Notes under the pieces: model-generated
Told to the model about the DNA's origin: nothing
Database searches by the model: none
Seen by the model: the letters and a program-made list of their open reading frames with translations, nothing else
Source: an uncultured Aequorivita sp.
GTDB taxonomy: Bacteria; Bacteroidota; Bacteroidia; Flavobacteriales; Flavobacteriaceae
Direction: 5' to 3'
NCBI GenBank assembly: GCA_937125455.1
Contig: CAKZLK010000033.1
Location: 1-64,000, forward strand
DNA: 64,000 nt
Made by a program: the position numbers and the translations under genes
Shown: positions 38,147 through 47,593 of the stretch, one piece after another
Numbering within the stretch: the first letter of the stretch is position 1
How the letters are laid out: the number at the start of each line of letters is the position of its first letter

Positions 38147-39385
38147 TCAGAATTCATAAATAGTAACGCCACTTCTAAGCTTTGGTTCAATGTAGGTGCT
38201 TTTTGGTGGCATTTTTAAACCTTCGTCTGAAATCATTTTCATCTCCTCGGTAGTAATAGGCAATAAACCAAAGCCTACAGCAAATGTTCCGGAATCCACA
38301 ACTGTTTTTACATACGCCAAATCTCTTTTACCGTGTGAATAATCTATACGCTTATCGTTTCGCAAATCTTCAATTCCAAGAATGGGTTTCAAAATGGTAA
38401 CAAACAAAATATGGGTGTCCAACGCGTCGAGTGCATTATTGATTTCGTATTTGTTTTTCCGAAGATATAATGAATAAAATTCGCCATCTAAATACATACT
38501 GAAATGATGCTTTTTGGAGGGTTTGTAATACTCCATCCTGCGATTTTCTATTCTGAAATATTCATCCAGTTTTATTAAAAACTCTTCCTTTTTCAAACCA
38601 TTCAGATCTTTTACCAAGCGGTTGAACTCATATATTTTTAAATCACTTTCGGGAATTAAATAGCTCATAAAAAAATTATAAGCCTCATCGCCTTTATGAT
38701 GCGGATTTTCTACTTTCAAATCTTTTGCCAACAAATAGGAAGACGCAGAACGATGGTGCCCATCTGCAATATATAGGGCTGGGATTTCGCTATAAATTTT
38801 TTGTATTTTTTCAAGAAGCACTTCATCGTCAACATTCCATACATAGTGTGTGTCGCGATAAGTAGTTGTAAATTCATATTCTGGACGGCTCTGCATCACT
38901 GAATTTATAATCGCTTCAAGTTCTTCATTGTCAGGATAGGTTAGGAGCACAGCTTCGGCATTAAAACCTACTGTTTTTAGATATTCCTTAAATATTACTT
39001 CGCGGAACTCCATTGTGTCTTCGTGTTTTTTTATAACGTCATCGGCATAATCTTGAACACTCGCTGCGGCAACAATACCGTTGAACTCAAGTCCGTCCCT
39101 ATTTACAATTCTGTATATGTAGAACGAAGGTTTTTCGTCCTGCATAAAAATTCCATCCTCTTTAAACTCTTGATAGCGATTACGCACCAAGCCATAACGC
39201 TCTTCTCCTGAAATTTCTTTGTGATATTTATAACCTGGGTTCACAATGTGCAAAAAAGAAAAAGGGTTGTCCCGTAATCGCGATTCAACCTGGGTTGCTG
39301 TGTAGCTGTCATACGAACGTGCCGCGAGCAGACTCACTTTGTCCCGCGTAGGGCGGACGGCTTTAAAGGGGATTATTTTTGCCAT
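38147..39385 (-). CDS. DUF1015 family protein
   Basis: 412 residues, full-length DUF1015. The typical N-terminus (IIPFKAVRPTRDKVSLLAAR), the central YIADGHHRSASSYLLAK motif and the C-terminal FGLLPITTEEM are visible. The family often neighbours serine biosynthesis genes, but the function is not established; no serA or serC is present here. Cytoplasmic. Confidence 0.85.
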   Translation of the reverse strand: MAKIIPFKAVRPTRDKVSLLAARSYDSYTATQVESRLRDNPFSFLHIVNPGYKYHKEISGEERYGLVRNRYQEFKEDGIFMQDEKPSFYIYRIVNRDGLEFNGIVAAASVQDYADDVIKKHEDTMEFREVIFKEYLKTVGFNAEAVLLTYPDNEELEAIINSVMQSRPEYEFTTTYRDTHYVWNVDDEVLLEKIQKIYSEIPALYIADGHHRSASSYLLAKDLKVENPHHKGDEAYNFFMSYLIPESDLKIYEFNRLVKDLNGLKKEEFLIKLDEYFRIENRRMEYYKPSKKHHFSMYLDGEFYSLYLRKNKYEINNALDALDTHILFVTILKPILGIEDLRNDKRIDYSHGKRDLAYVKTVVDSGTFAVGFGLLPITTEEMKMISDEGLKMPPKSTYIEPKLRSGVTIYEF

Positions 39386-39430
39386 TGATTATATGTTCAG
39401 CGGATAGTGGCGGTTCGGATCCACCAAAAT

Positions 39431-40321
39431 TTATTTTGAAAACATTTTTGAAACGTCTTCTGCTTTTCGATTTTGGCTGTAATCGTAAAATCCTTCACCG
39501 CTTTTTGCACCCAATTTCCCAGCCATAACCATATTTACCAATAAAGGACATGGGGCATATTTTGGATTTTTAAAGCCTTCATACATTACTTTCAAAATAG
39601 ATAGGCAAATATCCAAGCCAATGAAATCAGCTAAAGCCAAAGGACCCATTGGGTGTGCCATTCCTAGCTTCATCACCGTGTCAATTTCTTTAACGCCAGC
39701 AACACCGTTGTAAAGAGTCTCAATAGCTTCGTTAATCATTGGCATCAAAATACGATTTGCTACAAAGCCAGGATAGTCATTTACCTCCACAGGAACTTTG
39801 TTTAGTTTTTTTGAAAGCGCTTCTACCGTTTTAAACGTTTCTTGGCTGGTACTGTATCCTTTTATGATCTCAACCAATTTCATAATTGGTACTGGATTCA
39901 TAAAGTGCATCCCGATAACCATTTCGGGGCGTGATGTAACCGAAGCTATCTGCGTGATGGAAATGGAAGAAGTATTACTTGCCAAAATAGTATCATCTGG
40001 ACAAAACTTATCCAGATCACGGAAAATTTTCAGTTTCAGATCCACGTTTTCTGTAGCGGCTTCTACAACAAGGCCTGCATATTCAACACCTTCTTCTAGA
40101 TTAGTAAAAGTGGTTATGTTTTTTAATGTTCGCTGTTTATCAGCTTCTGTAATGGTTTCTTTGGCCACCATTCTGTCCAAGTTTTTGGTGATGGTCGCTA
40201 TTCCTTTGTCGAGTGATGCTTGGTGAAGATCAATCAATTGTACTTTATAATCAAATTGAGCGAAGGTGTGGGCAATTCCATTGCCCATGGTTCCAGCGCC
40301 TATTACTGCTACGTTTTTCAT
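39431..40321 (-). CDS. 3-hydroxyacyl-CoA (3-hydroxybutyryl-CoA) dehydrogenase
   Basis: 296 residues, the short single-function form. Rossmann start VIGAGTMGNGIAHTFAQFDY (1-25), NTSSISITQI, catalytic His in VIGMHFMNPVPIMKLVE, and C-terminal domain with PGFVANRILMPMINEAI. Oxidises 3-hydroxyacyl-CoA with NAD in fatty acid or butyrate metabolism. It lies 20 bp downstream of the Gfo/Idh/MocA gene on the same strand. Confidence 0.92.
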   Translation of the reverse strand: MKNVAVIGAGTMGNGIAHTFAQFDYKVQLIDLHQASLDKGIATITKNLDRMVAKETITEADKQRTLKNITTFTNLEEGVEYAGLVVEAATENVDLKLKIFRDLDKFCPDDTILASNTSSISITQIASVTSRPEMVIGMHFMNPVPIMKLVEIIKGYSTSQETFKTVEALSKKLNKVPVEVNDYPGFVANRILMPMINEAIETLYNGVAGVKEIDTVMKLGMAHPMGPLALADFIGLDICLSILKVMYEGFKNPKYAPCPLLVNMVMAGKLGAKSGEGFYDYSQNRKAEDVSKMFSK

Positions 40322-40341
40322 TAAAATGAACTTTATATAAT

Positions 40342-41310
40342 TTATATTCTTTTGAAATTTTCAATTATCAACATTGCTACTCGCAATGCCTCAGTTCCTT
40401 GCTGAAGTGATACTTCCGGAGTTCGGTCTGCTTTTATTGCTTCGTAAAAACTCTCCAGTTCATCAAGGATGGCGTTGTTGTTTTCAATTTTTGGATTTTC
40501 AAAATAAATCTGTTTTTTGATGCCTTCTGCATTTGTCAATACCATTGCAAAGTCGTCGATTTCCTTTGGAGCATCCTTCATTTTTACTACTTCGCACTTC
40601 TTTTCAAGAAAATCTACTGAAATATAGGCATCGCGTTGAAAGAAGCGTGCCTTGCGCATTTTCTTAAGGGAAATACGGCTCGCTGTGAGGTTTGCTACAC
40701 ATCCGTTTTCAAATTCAATCCGTGCGTTGGCAATATCCGGTGTTTCACTGATGACTGAAACGCCACTGGCACTCACAGCTTTTACAGGGCTTTTTACTAC
40801 GCTTAAAATAGCGTCGATGTCGTGGATCATTAAATCCAGAACTACCGAAACGTCAGTTCCACGCGGATTGAATTCTGAAAGACGATGGGTTTCAATAAAC
40901 ATTGGGTTGCTTATTTTGTCCTTAACAGCCATAAATGCTGGATTGAAACGTTCAACCTGGCCTACTTGCCCGCGAACCTTTTGTTGCTTCGCCAAATCAC
41001 GAATCTGCTCCGCTTCGCTGACAGTCTGAGTGATGGGTTTTTCAATAAAAAGGTGTTTCCCGGCTTTTATTACTTCTTCGGCACATTCAAAATGTTTGCT
41101 GGTAGGTGTTACCACTACAACCATTTCACTGGCATTTATAAGGCTTTCCATTGAAGGAAAACTTTTGTAACCGAATTCAGATTCTATTTGTTCCGAAGCC
41201 TTTTTGCTGGCGTCGTAGAAACCCACAAGTTCATATTTTGTGGATTGTTGTAGTAATTTCAAGTGTATTTTTCCTAAGTGGCCTGCACCCAGAACTCCCG
41301 CTTTTAGCAT
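40342..41310 (-). CDS. Gfo/Idh/MocA family oxidoreductase
   Basis: 322 residues. N-terminal NAD(P) fold (AGVLGAGHLGKIHLKLLQQ), the EKP motif (HLFIEKPITQTVSEAEQI) and a C-terminal alpha/beta domain with DLMIHDIDAIL. The substrate, probably a sugar or cyclitol, cannot be named. A -7 box TACATTTG lies 16 nt before the start, so it heads the unit with the dehydrogenase. Confidence 0.88.
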   Translation of the reverse strand: MLKAGVLGAGHLGKIHLKLLQQSTKYELVGFYDASKKASEQIESEFGYKSFPSMESLINASEMVVVVTPTSKHFECAEEVIKAGKHLFIEKPITQTVSEAEQIRDLAKQQKVRGQVGQVERFNPAFMAVKDKISNPMFIETHRLSEFNPRGTDVSVVLDLMIHDIDAILSVVKSPVKAVSASGVSVISETPDIANARIEFENGCVANLTASRISLKKMRKARFFQRDAYISVDFLEKKCEVVKMKDAPKEIDDFAMVLTNAEGIKKQIYFENPKIENNNAILDELESFYEAIKADRTPEVSLQQGTEALRVAMLIIENFKRI

Positions 41311-41326
41311 TGGCGTGTGTTTTTCA

Positions 41327-41334
41327 CAAATGTA
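41327..41334 (-). promoter_or_regulatory. Putative -7 element of the Gfo/Idh/MocA gene (TACATTTG)
   Basis: On the minus strand TACATTTG fits TAnnTTTG, 16 nt before ATG 41310. Confidence 0.4.
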
Positions 41335-41463
41335 CGAGTTTCGGAGGAAAGTTTAAAAGTTTATGGGTTTAGAAGTTGATAAGTTATTGACTGTTATTTA
41401 TCGAATTGTAAATTGTACTTTGAGAACAAATTTGGTTACTTTGTGACTCAAAAGGAATAAGTA

Positions 41464-42105
41464 GTGAAAGATACATTTACCCATCAAGGAATGCGAAAGA
41501 GATTGGTTGAAACCCTTAAAAAGAAAGGGATTGTCAATAATGATGTATTGCAAGCTATTGGTAAAATCCCGAGACATCTTTTTATGGATTCTGGGTTTGT
41601 GGGCCATGCATATGTGGACAAAGCTTTCCCGATTGCGGCAGACCAGACTATTTCGCAACCCTATACTGTTGCGCGCCAAACAGAACTTTTGGAAGTTAAA
41701 AAGGGTGATAAAATTCTTGAAATAGGAACGGGGAGTGGTTACCAAGCCGCTGTGCTTTTAGAAATGGGGGCAACGCTTTTTACTATTGAAAGACAAAACG
41801 AACTTTTTAAAAAAACAAAACGGTTTCTTCCGCAACTTGGGTATAAGCCAAAACGCATGGTTTTTGGAGATGGCTATATTGGACTTGAAAGTGAAGCGCC
41901 TTTTGATGGAATAATTGTGACGGCCGGAGCGCCATTTGTTCCAAATCCATTATTGGCGCAATTGAAAATTGGGGGCAAACTGGTAATTCCCGTGGGTGAA
42001 AATGTACAGATTATGACGGTCTTTACGCGTAAATCTAACACTGAATTTGAGAAAGAGGAGTATGGTGAGTTTCGATTTGTGCCACTTCTAGAGGATAAAA
42101 ACTAA
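41464..42105 (+). CDS. pcm: Protein-L-isoaspartate O-methyltransferase
   Basis: Repairs isoaspartyl residues in aged proteins with S-adenosylmethionine. 213 residues: conserved TISQPYTVARQTELL, motif I ILEIGTGSGYQAAVLLEM, and VTAGAPFVPNPLL. The GTG start 41464 gives MKDTFTHQGMRKRLVETL, the usual N-terminus. It is the only plus-strand gene between 36 and 47 kb, and its 3' end overlaps that of the convergent GNAT gene by 4 bp. Confidence 0.94.
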   Translation: MKDTFTHQGMRKRLVETLKKKGIVNNDVLQAIGKIPRHLFMDSGFVGHAYVDKAFPIAADQTISQPYTVARQTELLEVKKGDKILEIGTGSGYQAAVLLEMGATLFTIERQNELFKKTKRFLPQLGYKPKRMVFGDGYIGLESEAPFDGIIVTAGAPFVPNPLLAQLKIGGKLVIPVGENVQIMTVFTRKSNTEFEKEEYGEFRFVPLLEDKN

Positions 42106-42617
42106 CGATTTAAGTAAAACACCTCATTGTTTTGGTTGTCAGAATCTTGCCTGTTGTTACTTGGAATAAATCCATGTTGTTTTAATAGCTTTTTTGAAGG
42201 AATATTCCTATAATCTGTGTAGGCTTCAATGGTTTCAAAACCTCTTTGGTTAAACCCAAAATCCAACACGGCTTTTAGTGCTTCGCTCATAATTCCCTTG
42301 CCTTGAAATTTTGGATCGAGGTCATAACCCACTTCCGCAGTTTTTTTGTCTTCTGAAAAATTCCAGAGACATATTGAGCCAATTAATTCATTGGATTCTT
42401 TGGTTGAGATTCCCCAAGCGATTCCTTTACCTGACCTTAAATTTGAGTCCAATAGTTGTATATGCGCAATTGCCGTTTCTTGTGTTTGCGGAGGTCTCTT
42501 TATGTATTTATTGATCTCTTTGTCTGAACGGAAATAATAAACCCTATCCGCGTCTGTTAGTAGGACTTTACGAAGGTTTAAGCGTTCTGTTATTATTTTT
42601 GGGAATGGGATTGCCAT
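42102..42617 (-). CDS. GNAT acetyltransferase, RimJ/RimL type
   Basis: 171 residues. N-terminal TERLNLRKVLLTDADRVYYF is the RimJ/RimL pattern; motif A is YDLDPKFQGKGIMSEALKAV, followed by NIPSKKLLKQHGF. It may acetylate ribosomal or other N-termini or small molecules. It converges with pcm (4-bp overlap at the stops). Confidence 0.87.
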   Translation of the reverse strand: MAIPFPKIITERLNLRKVLLTDADRVYYFRSDKEINKYIKRPPQTQETAIAHIQLLDSNLRSGKGIAWGISTKESNELIGSICLWNFSEDKKTAEVGYDLDPKFQGKGIMSEALKAVLDFGFNQRGFETIEAYTDYRNIPSKKLLKQHGFIPSNNRQDSDNQNNEVFYLNR

Positions 42618-42679
42618 AATGTTTTTCTTGTTTTCAGTGGCCTCTATGTAAATATTGTGGCAGAGACCCTATAAAGCTT

Positions 42680-43453
42680 TTATTTATTTTTAAAAAATTT
42701 AATCAACTCCTCAAAAGATTCCTTTGCGGCTTCTTCATCATATTTTAAAAGGTAGTGTTTTTTGCTAATGAAAGGAATAAATCTGAAATATTTTCCCTTT
42801 TTTAAGCTTTTTACATCATAGCCGTGGTAGGCATCATCATAAACCTGAATAGTTGCATTTTCAGCGACCATATACTTCAAAATATCATCAACTTTTACAA
42901 TTCTATCCTTTCCGCCGGTCATAATAAGTACTGGAACTTTTGGTTTAAGTTGAATTTCATAACCATTTGCAGGATAAAACATTGCGATAGATTTTATATT
43001 AAGTCTTTCAAGCTCCGACGCATCATTGGCAAGCGGAATTAGACCCAGACCTGCACGTGACCAGCCCACAGCACTTCCATCGGAATTTGGATCTATAAGT
43101 CCATTTTGTTTAGCCCATTTTAAGGCTTCTTCCAGTGTCCAAAGAATCTTTGCAGGTTCGTCTTCGTCAACATCTCTTTTGGAAGCTTTGTAGGCCGCAA
43201 CATTGTCAACCAACAAAACTGAAATACCTTCAGCGTTTAGCTTCTCGGCAACGTTGTAATAATGAGTTGTGTCTTTAAAAATTCGCAAACCGCCTGTTCC
43301 TGGAAGAAAAACGGCCCATTTTGAGGCATCGTAATCTTTTGCTTTTTGAAAATGGAAGAAATCGGTCATCTTCGCATCTTTTGGCACTTTCTGCATCGGG
43401 ATGCAACTGGTGAAGATTGAGAATAAAAGCAATAATTTCAGTATAATTTTCAT
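42680..43453 (-). CDS. Alpha/beta-hydrolase-fold lipoprotein
   Basis: 257 residues with a lipoprotein signal (MKIILKLLLLFSIFTSC, lipid-linked Cys17). The mature part looks like a dienelactone-hydrolase-type fold: FLPGTGGLRIF (oxyanion loop), nucleophile elbow AVGWSRAG with Ser, MTGGKDRIVKVDDI with the acid Asp, and AYHGYDVK with the His. Probably an esterase-like enzyme in the periplasm. Its substrate is unknown. It lies 10 bp after the DUF5686 gene. Confidence 0.75.
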   Translation of the reverse strand: MKIILKLLLLFSIFTSCIPMQKVPKDAKMTDFFHFQKAKDYDASKWAVFLPGTGGLRIFKDTTHYYNVAEKLNAEGISVLLVDNVAAYKASKRDVDEDEPAKILWTLEEALKWAKQNGLIDPNSDGSAVGWSRAGLGLIPLANDASELERLNIKSIAMFYPANGYEIQLKPKVPVLIMTGGKDRIVKVDDILKYMVAENATIQVYDDAYHGYDVKSLKKGKYFRFIPFISKKHYLLKYDEEAAKESFEELIKFFKNK

Positions 43454-43463
43454 AATTTTTTAA

Positions 43464-45944
43464 TTAAAGGCCTAAGAGATCTAAAAACTTTAGTCCGAAA
43501 ATGAAGGCGCCATCACTACCACCGTTGTAATAGGAGCGTACATAATCTACCCGAAGCAATCTAAATTTTCCAAAGCCAAGGTTATCTATACCTACGGAAA
43601 ATTCGGAATATGGTTTCCGTTCTTCGGTACTTAAAAAATGTGCGCCTGCAACTAGGTTGAGATTCAGCTGGTTTATCCCGGGTATCTTTCCTAAAATCCA
43701 ACCCCTGAAATCGTGTTCCAGATGTCCTTCAAAATAACTTTTGTTGGTACTAAACTCATAATACGGCATCAAATTGAAAACATCCGTATAGTTCGGCGAA
43801 GTGCCTACCCGCGTTTGATTTCCATTGAAGTGTTTGTAGTCTATAAATGAAATTCCATCGCCATTTGCGAAGGTTCCACCTTTCAAGTTGTAGTAAAATT
43901 GGCCTTTGTTTCCAAGCGAAATGGATTGATTCAGGCTAGCTTCAAATTGTGTGTAGTCGTATTGGCTTTCAGTGATGGCAGTGCCGTTTTCAATAGAAAG
44001 GTTTAACTCGGGATATTTGTTATCGCCAATATTAAATTTCATATCTGGGTTTGAAAAGTACTTTTGGGCGAAGTTTATTCGTGCCCGTAGTTTGCTTTTC
44101 ACGATGTTGTGTTCAGTGATTGCAGCATTGCTAAAATCGCCTGGCGCCAATGGATTGTTGCTTGTATAGCTAACATCATCAAAAGGAATTGTTACGTAAT
44201 TCGTGTTGTTGAACAGCGGCTTTCTATTTTCATAGGCTACAGCGGCATATAGGTGGAGTCCATTAAAGACCTCTTGGCTGTAGCCAATTCGCCCAAAATT
44301 AAGCTCGTATAGCTTCATATAGTTGCGTTCAAAGAAAAGTGTGGCAAAAGTATTTATCAATGGGGAAATAGGCTCCGTATCGTTAAACTGAGCCACTTTG
44401 CTTCCGCCGGAAAGTGAGATACGTAATTTATCAGTCCAATTGAAATTTCGAAGGATGTTTGCCGTAAACCGAAGGCGGTCTTCAGAAATACCATAATCTG
44501 CCTCAATTGTTGCCGAAAGAGTATTGGTTTGATTGTCATCATACCATTTATTGAACTTTAGTCCAGCTTTGCTTTTCCAGCCTTGAACTGTGTTGAAATT
44601 AATATTGGGCAACGGACCTTCATAGCCTACGGACCACTTTTCGAATGAATTTTTGAAGGTATAACCAGTAAGTGGATTAAGAAATCCTGGTTTATTCGAT
44701 TTTGCATCAAGCGAATCCAGATAGGGTTTGGAATTTCTTAAAATCTGAATACTGTCTTTCTTTATGTAATCCTTTAACTCCTCATTGGTAAGCGGCACTG
44801 GGCGACTGCCTTTCCAAAACAAGCTGTCTTTTTTATTGGCCTCGGGTTTAAAGGAAAGTACTTCATTGGTAAATGATTTTTTGTTAAATTCAGGTTTAAA
44901 ATCATAATTGCTGTATACGGCTATAAACTTGCCATCTCCCTTCATTCCCAAAAATCCAAAACCGAAATCGACGGTCTGTGAAATCTTAACCCAAAAATCA
45001 TTATTGGTATCGTACTTATAATTCTGTTTCACCATTAAATTGCTCACAAAAGGAACCTGTATTGCTGCACCGGTAGTGGAAAGTTCAGCACCATAAAGTT
45101 GCCAATCGTCTTCCACAATATATAGATACCCCTCCCAAACCCTGTCGTTTGGTCGTTTTGGAATAACCTTTATTTTATTGATAAGTTTTGGGCCTTCATA
45201 AAAAACACCGTCCAATTTATAGTTGTAGTAGCTCAATGCGTTATTAGCAATGGGTGAAACCAACGCAGCGTTTAGCTCCACTGTATTTTCATAAAATGAA
45301 ATGTTTGCGCTTTGTGCACTGTTAAAGCTGAAACCGTTATCGTTTCCGCTCACTTTACTGGCGATGATTTTTTCAGTGAACTTATCTGGTTTTTGGTACG
45401 CGATTTCTGATATGGTTTCGGAAAGATATATAATGCCTGTACGTGTTGAATCCAGCATGCCGTCAAAATCGCCCACTTCTTGGCCCATAATTTTTTCGGG
45501 AACGTCTTTAACGTGCCAAAGGCCACGGGAGTAGAAATCTGCTTTATATTCGCTTAGCTTATCAAGGTTTTCTTTTCGTTGTGCTATGGTTTTTCGAATA
45601 ATGCGGTAGGCAGGATCTTCGGAGGTATTCACTACTACTTCATCCAGACTGGTGCTTTCTTCTTCAAGGGAAACATTTAGAATAAAGGGATAAGCACTTG
45701 GGGAAACCGTTTTGGTCAAGGTTTTATATCCCAAAAACTGAAAAATGATTTTGTATTCTTTCTTTTCGGAAGCATTTAAAGAATAATTACCATCGTCATT
45801 TGTGGTGGTGCCAATATAACTGTTTTGAAGATAAATATTTACGTAGGGCAGGGAATCGCCTTGGCTGTTGGTGACTTTTCCGATTATTTGGGCTTGAAGC
45901 AAATACGTTGAAAGAAGTAGAAAAACAAAAAGAATTTTTTTCAT
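43464..45944 (-). CDS. DUF5686 and CarboxypepD_reg-like outer-membrane protein
   Basis: 826 residues with a signal peptide (MKKILFVFLLLSTYLLQAQ). N-terminal CarboxypepD_reg-like domain 20-105 (GKVTNSQGDSLPYVNIYLQN; LDEVVV) followed by a long DUF5686 region. The last part is rich in alternating aromatic beta-strands and ends in LLGL, consistent with an outer-membrane barrel. The function is not known. It seems to be first in a unit with the hydrolase lipoprotein. Confidence 0.87.
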   Translation of the reverse strand: MKKILFVFLLLSTYLLQAQIIGKVTNSQGDSLPYVNIYLQNSYIGTTTNDDGNYSLNASEKKEYKIIFQFLGYKTLTKTVSPSAYPFILNVSLEEESTSLDEVVVNTSEDPAYRIIRKTIAQRKENLDKLSEYKADFYSRGLWHVKDVPEKIMGQEVGDFDGMLDSTRTGIIYLSETISEIAYQKPDKFTEKIIASKVSGNDNGFSFNSAQSANISFYENTVELNAALVSPIANNALSYYNYKLDGVFYEGPKLINKIKVIPKRPNDRVWEGYLYIVEDDWQLYGAELSTTGAAIQVPFVSNLMVKQNYKYDTNNDFWVKISQTVDFGFGFLGMKGDGKFIAVYSNYDFKPEFNKKSFTNEVLSFKPEANKKDSLFWKGSRPVPLTNEELKDYIKKDSIQILRNSKPYLDSLDAKSNKPGFLNPLTGYTFKNSFEKWSVGYEGPLPNINFNTVQGWKSKAGLKFNKWYDDNQTNTLSATIEADYGISEDRLRFTANILRNFNWTDKLRISLSGGSKVAQFNDTEPISPLINTFATLFFERNYMKLYELNFGRIGYSQEVFNGLHLYAAVAYENRKPLFNNTNYVTIPFDDVSYTSNNPLAPGDFSNAAITEHNIVKSKLRARINFAQKYFSNPDMKFNIGDNKYPELNLSIENGTAITESQYDYTQFEASLNQSISLGNKGQFYYNLKGGTFANGDGISFIDYKHFNGNQTRVGTSPNYTDVFNLMPYYEFSTNKSYFEGHLEHDFRGWILGKIPGINQLNLNLVAGAHFLSTEERKPYSEFSVGIDNLGFGKFRLLRVDYVRSYYNGGSDGAFIFGLKFLDLLGL

Positions 45945-46021
45945 AAAAGGGAATAACGACTACTTTGGTTATTTACGAACCAAAATACCAAAAGGTTGTG
46001 TGCCAATAAAATTTTTAAGAA

Positions 46022-46486
46022 TTAATTATTAAAAGCCTTCTTGATCCTGCTCAGTTGTTTTTTTGAGTCACGCTCTTTGATGACTTCGCGTTTGTCGTAT
46101 TCCTTTTTACCGCGGCAAAGTGCGATATCAATCTTTGCAAGCCCCTTTTCATTGGTGAAAAGAACCAAGGGTATAATGGTAAGGCCACTATTTTTTACTT
46201 CTTTTTCCAGCTTCTTTAGCTCGCTACGATTTAATAGAAGCTTGCGTTCGCTTTTGGGGGCGTGACTGAAATGAGTTGCGTGGCTGTATTCTTGAACAGT
46301 CATATTAATAACGAACAGTTCGTTGTTGCTGAATTCGCAAAAACTTTCTGCAATAGATGCTTTTCCTTCACGGATGGCTTTTATCTCGGTACCACGTAAC
46401 ACAATGCCTGCTGTGTACGTATTGAGTATTTCATACTCAAATCTAGCTTTTCGATTCTTTATTTTTACGGTTTTCTGGATTGCCAT
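46022..46486 (-). CDS. smpB: SsrA-binding protein SmpB
   Basis: Delivers tmRNA to stalled ribosomes (trans-translation). 154 residues of normal length with the signature NRKARFEYEILNTYTAGIVL, TEIKAIREGKASI, and the basic tail KKEYDKREVIKERDSKKQL that inserts into the mRNA channel. The tmRNA gene is not in this window. It is separate from the upstream gene by about 60 bp. Confidence 0.96.
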   Translation of the reverse strand: MAIQKTVKIKNRKARFEYEILNTYTAGIVLRGTEIKAIREGKASIAESFCEFSNNELFVINMTVQEYSHATHFSHAPKSERKLLLNRSELKKLEKEVKNSGLTIIPLVLFTNEKGLAKIDIALCRGKKEYDKREVIKERDSKKQLSRIKKAFNN

Positions 46487-46543
46487 TTTTGAATGAATAA
46501 TTAATAATGTAGAATGAATAATACAAAACTCTTCACAAATAAT

Positions 46544-47095
46544 TTAATTCACGGTAATTGTTTCTACTTTTTTGTCTCTGCCGTTTAGGGTTACCTTAAA
46601 AAGGGTGGAATTGTCATTATCATCCATATCCTTAAACTTTTCTTCGCCAATAAGCTTATTGACCAATTGTGGAATGGTGTTGCTGTGGCCTACAATTAGG
46701 ACTGACTTTCCGTTCGTTTCTTTTAAAAACTCATCAGAATAAATGGTTTCTGGGTTATAGAGGGTAGGGGAAACCTGTTTTTGTTGTGCGATTAGGGAAA
46801 TTGTCTGTTTGGTGCGGATATATTTTGTAACATAAATTTTATCAATTTTAATAGGCTCAAAATAAGTTGCCCATCCTTTGGCCCTGACCATCCCTTTAAT
46901 GTCTAGACTTGGATCTGGGTCGTTTGGGTCTGTGCGCACTTTTTCTGCGTGGCGTATCAAATAATATGTGGCGTTTTGATTTAGATTGGAAACTTCACTA
47001 ACAGTTTCAGTTTTTGAACTTTTCCTTTCTTCATCTTTTTTTTGTCCGCAAAAAGTGAAAAGAGGCAGGAGTAACAGTAGTATGTATTGTTTCAT
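46544..47095 (-). CDS. Histidine phosphatase family lipoprotein (SixA/phosphoglycerate-mutase-like)
   Basis: 183 residues. Lipoprotein signal MKQYILLLLLPLFTFC (Cys16), a charged linker, then the phosphatase domain with the catalytic motif YYLIRHAEKV (RHG-like, here RHA), KYIRTKQTIS and the second His in LIVGHSNTIPQL. Likely a periplasmic phosphatase; substrate unknown. Confidence 0.87.
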   Translation of the reverse strand: MKQYILLLLLPLFTFCGQKKDEERKSSKTETVSEVSNLNQNATYYLIRHAEKVRTDPNDPDPSLDIKGMVRAKGWATYFEPIKIDKIYVTKYIRTKQTISLIAQQKQVSPTLYNPETIYSDEFLKETNGKSVLIVGHSNTIPQLVNKLIGEEKFKDMDDNDNSTLFKVTLNGRDKKVETITVN

Positions 47096-47253
47096 CTGAT
47101 TAATTTATTGTTAAATAACATTTTTTAAGACACATTAGCAAAGTTATAACTAAAACGGCGGAATCTTTAATATTTCGTTATTATAATTGGGTTCATAGCC
47201 GTTGTACCTTTATACTATTAAATAAAATAAAAATTAACTTAAAACTAAAAGCT

Positions 47254-47439
47254 ATGAACGAAGATCAGTTTAAAGGAAAATGGAACCAAGTAAAAGGTAA
47301 GTTTAAACAAGAATATGCAGACCTAACAGATGATGACCTTAAGTACGCTGAAGGAAAATCAGACGAACTGCTTGGTCGCCTTCAAGAAAAAACCGGTGAA
47401 ACCAAAGAAAAATTGAAGGAAAAAATTGACAAGTGGTAA
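47254..47439 (+). CDS. CsbD family stress protein
   Basis: 61 residues, the whole family length. The CsbD pattern is complete: MNEDQFKGKWNQVKGKFKQE, LTDDDLKYAEGK, DELLGRLQEKTGETKEKLKE. A small hydrophilic helical protein of general stress responses with no known biochemical role. TACCTTTA at 47205-47212 may be its -7 element. A long hairpin follows at 47478-47517. Confidence 0.92.
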   Translation: MNEDQFKGKWNQVKGKFKQEYADLTDDDLKYAEGKSDELLGRLQEKTGETKEKLKEKIDKW

Positions 47440-47477
47440 TTTTCACCTAAACTTTAATTACTGCTTTATTTGAAGCC

Positions 47478-47524
47478 AGCCCCGTCAAAATTTTAATATT
47501 AAAATTTTGACGGGGCTTTTTTTA
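47478..47524 (+). terminator. Very long hairpin terminator after csbD
   Basis: A 17-bp perfect stem, AGCCCCGTCAAAATTTT (47478-47494) with its complement (47501-47517), and an AATATT loop, then a T-run. Much longer than the other terminators here. Confidence 0.85.
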
Positions 47525-47593
47525 TAATTATAATCAACTTTTTATGATTCAATTATATAACTTCGCAACACTAAACCTAAAAAAATCAAAATC

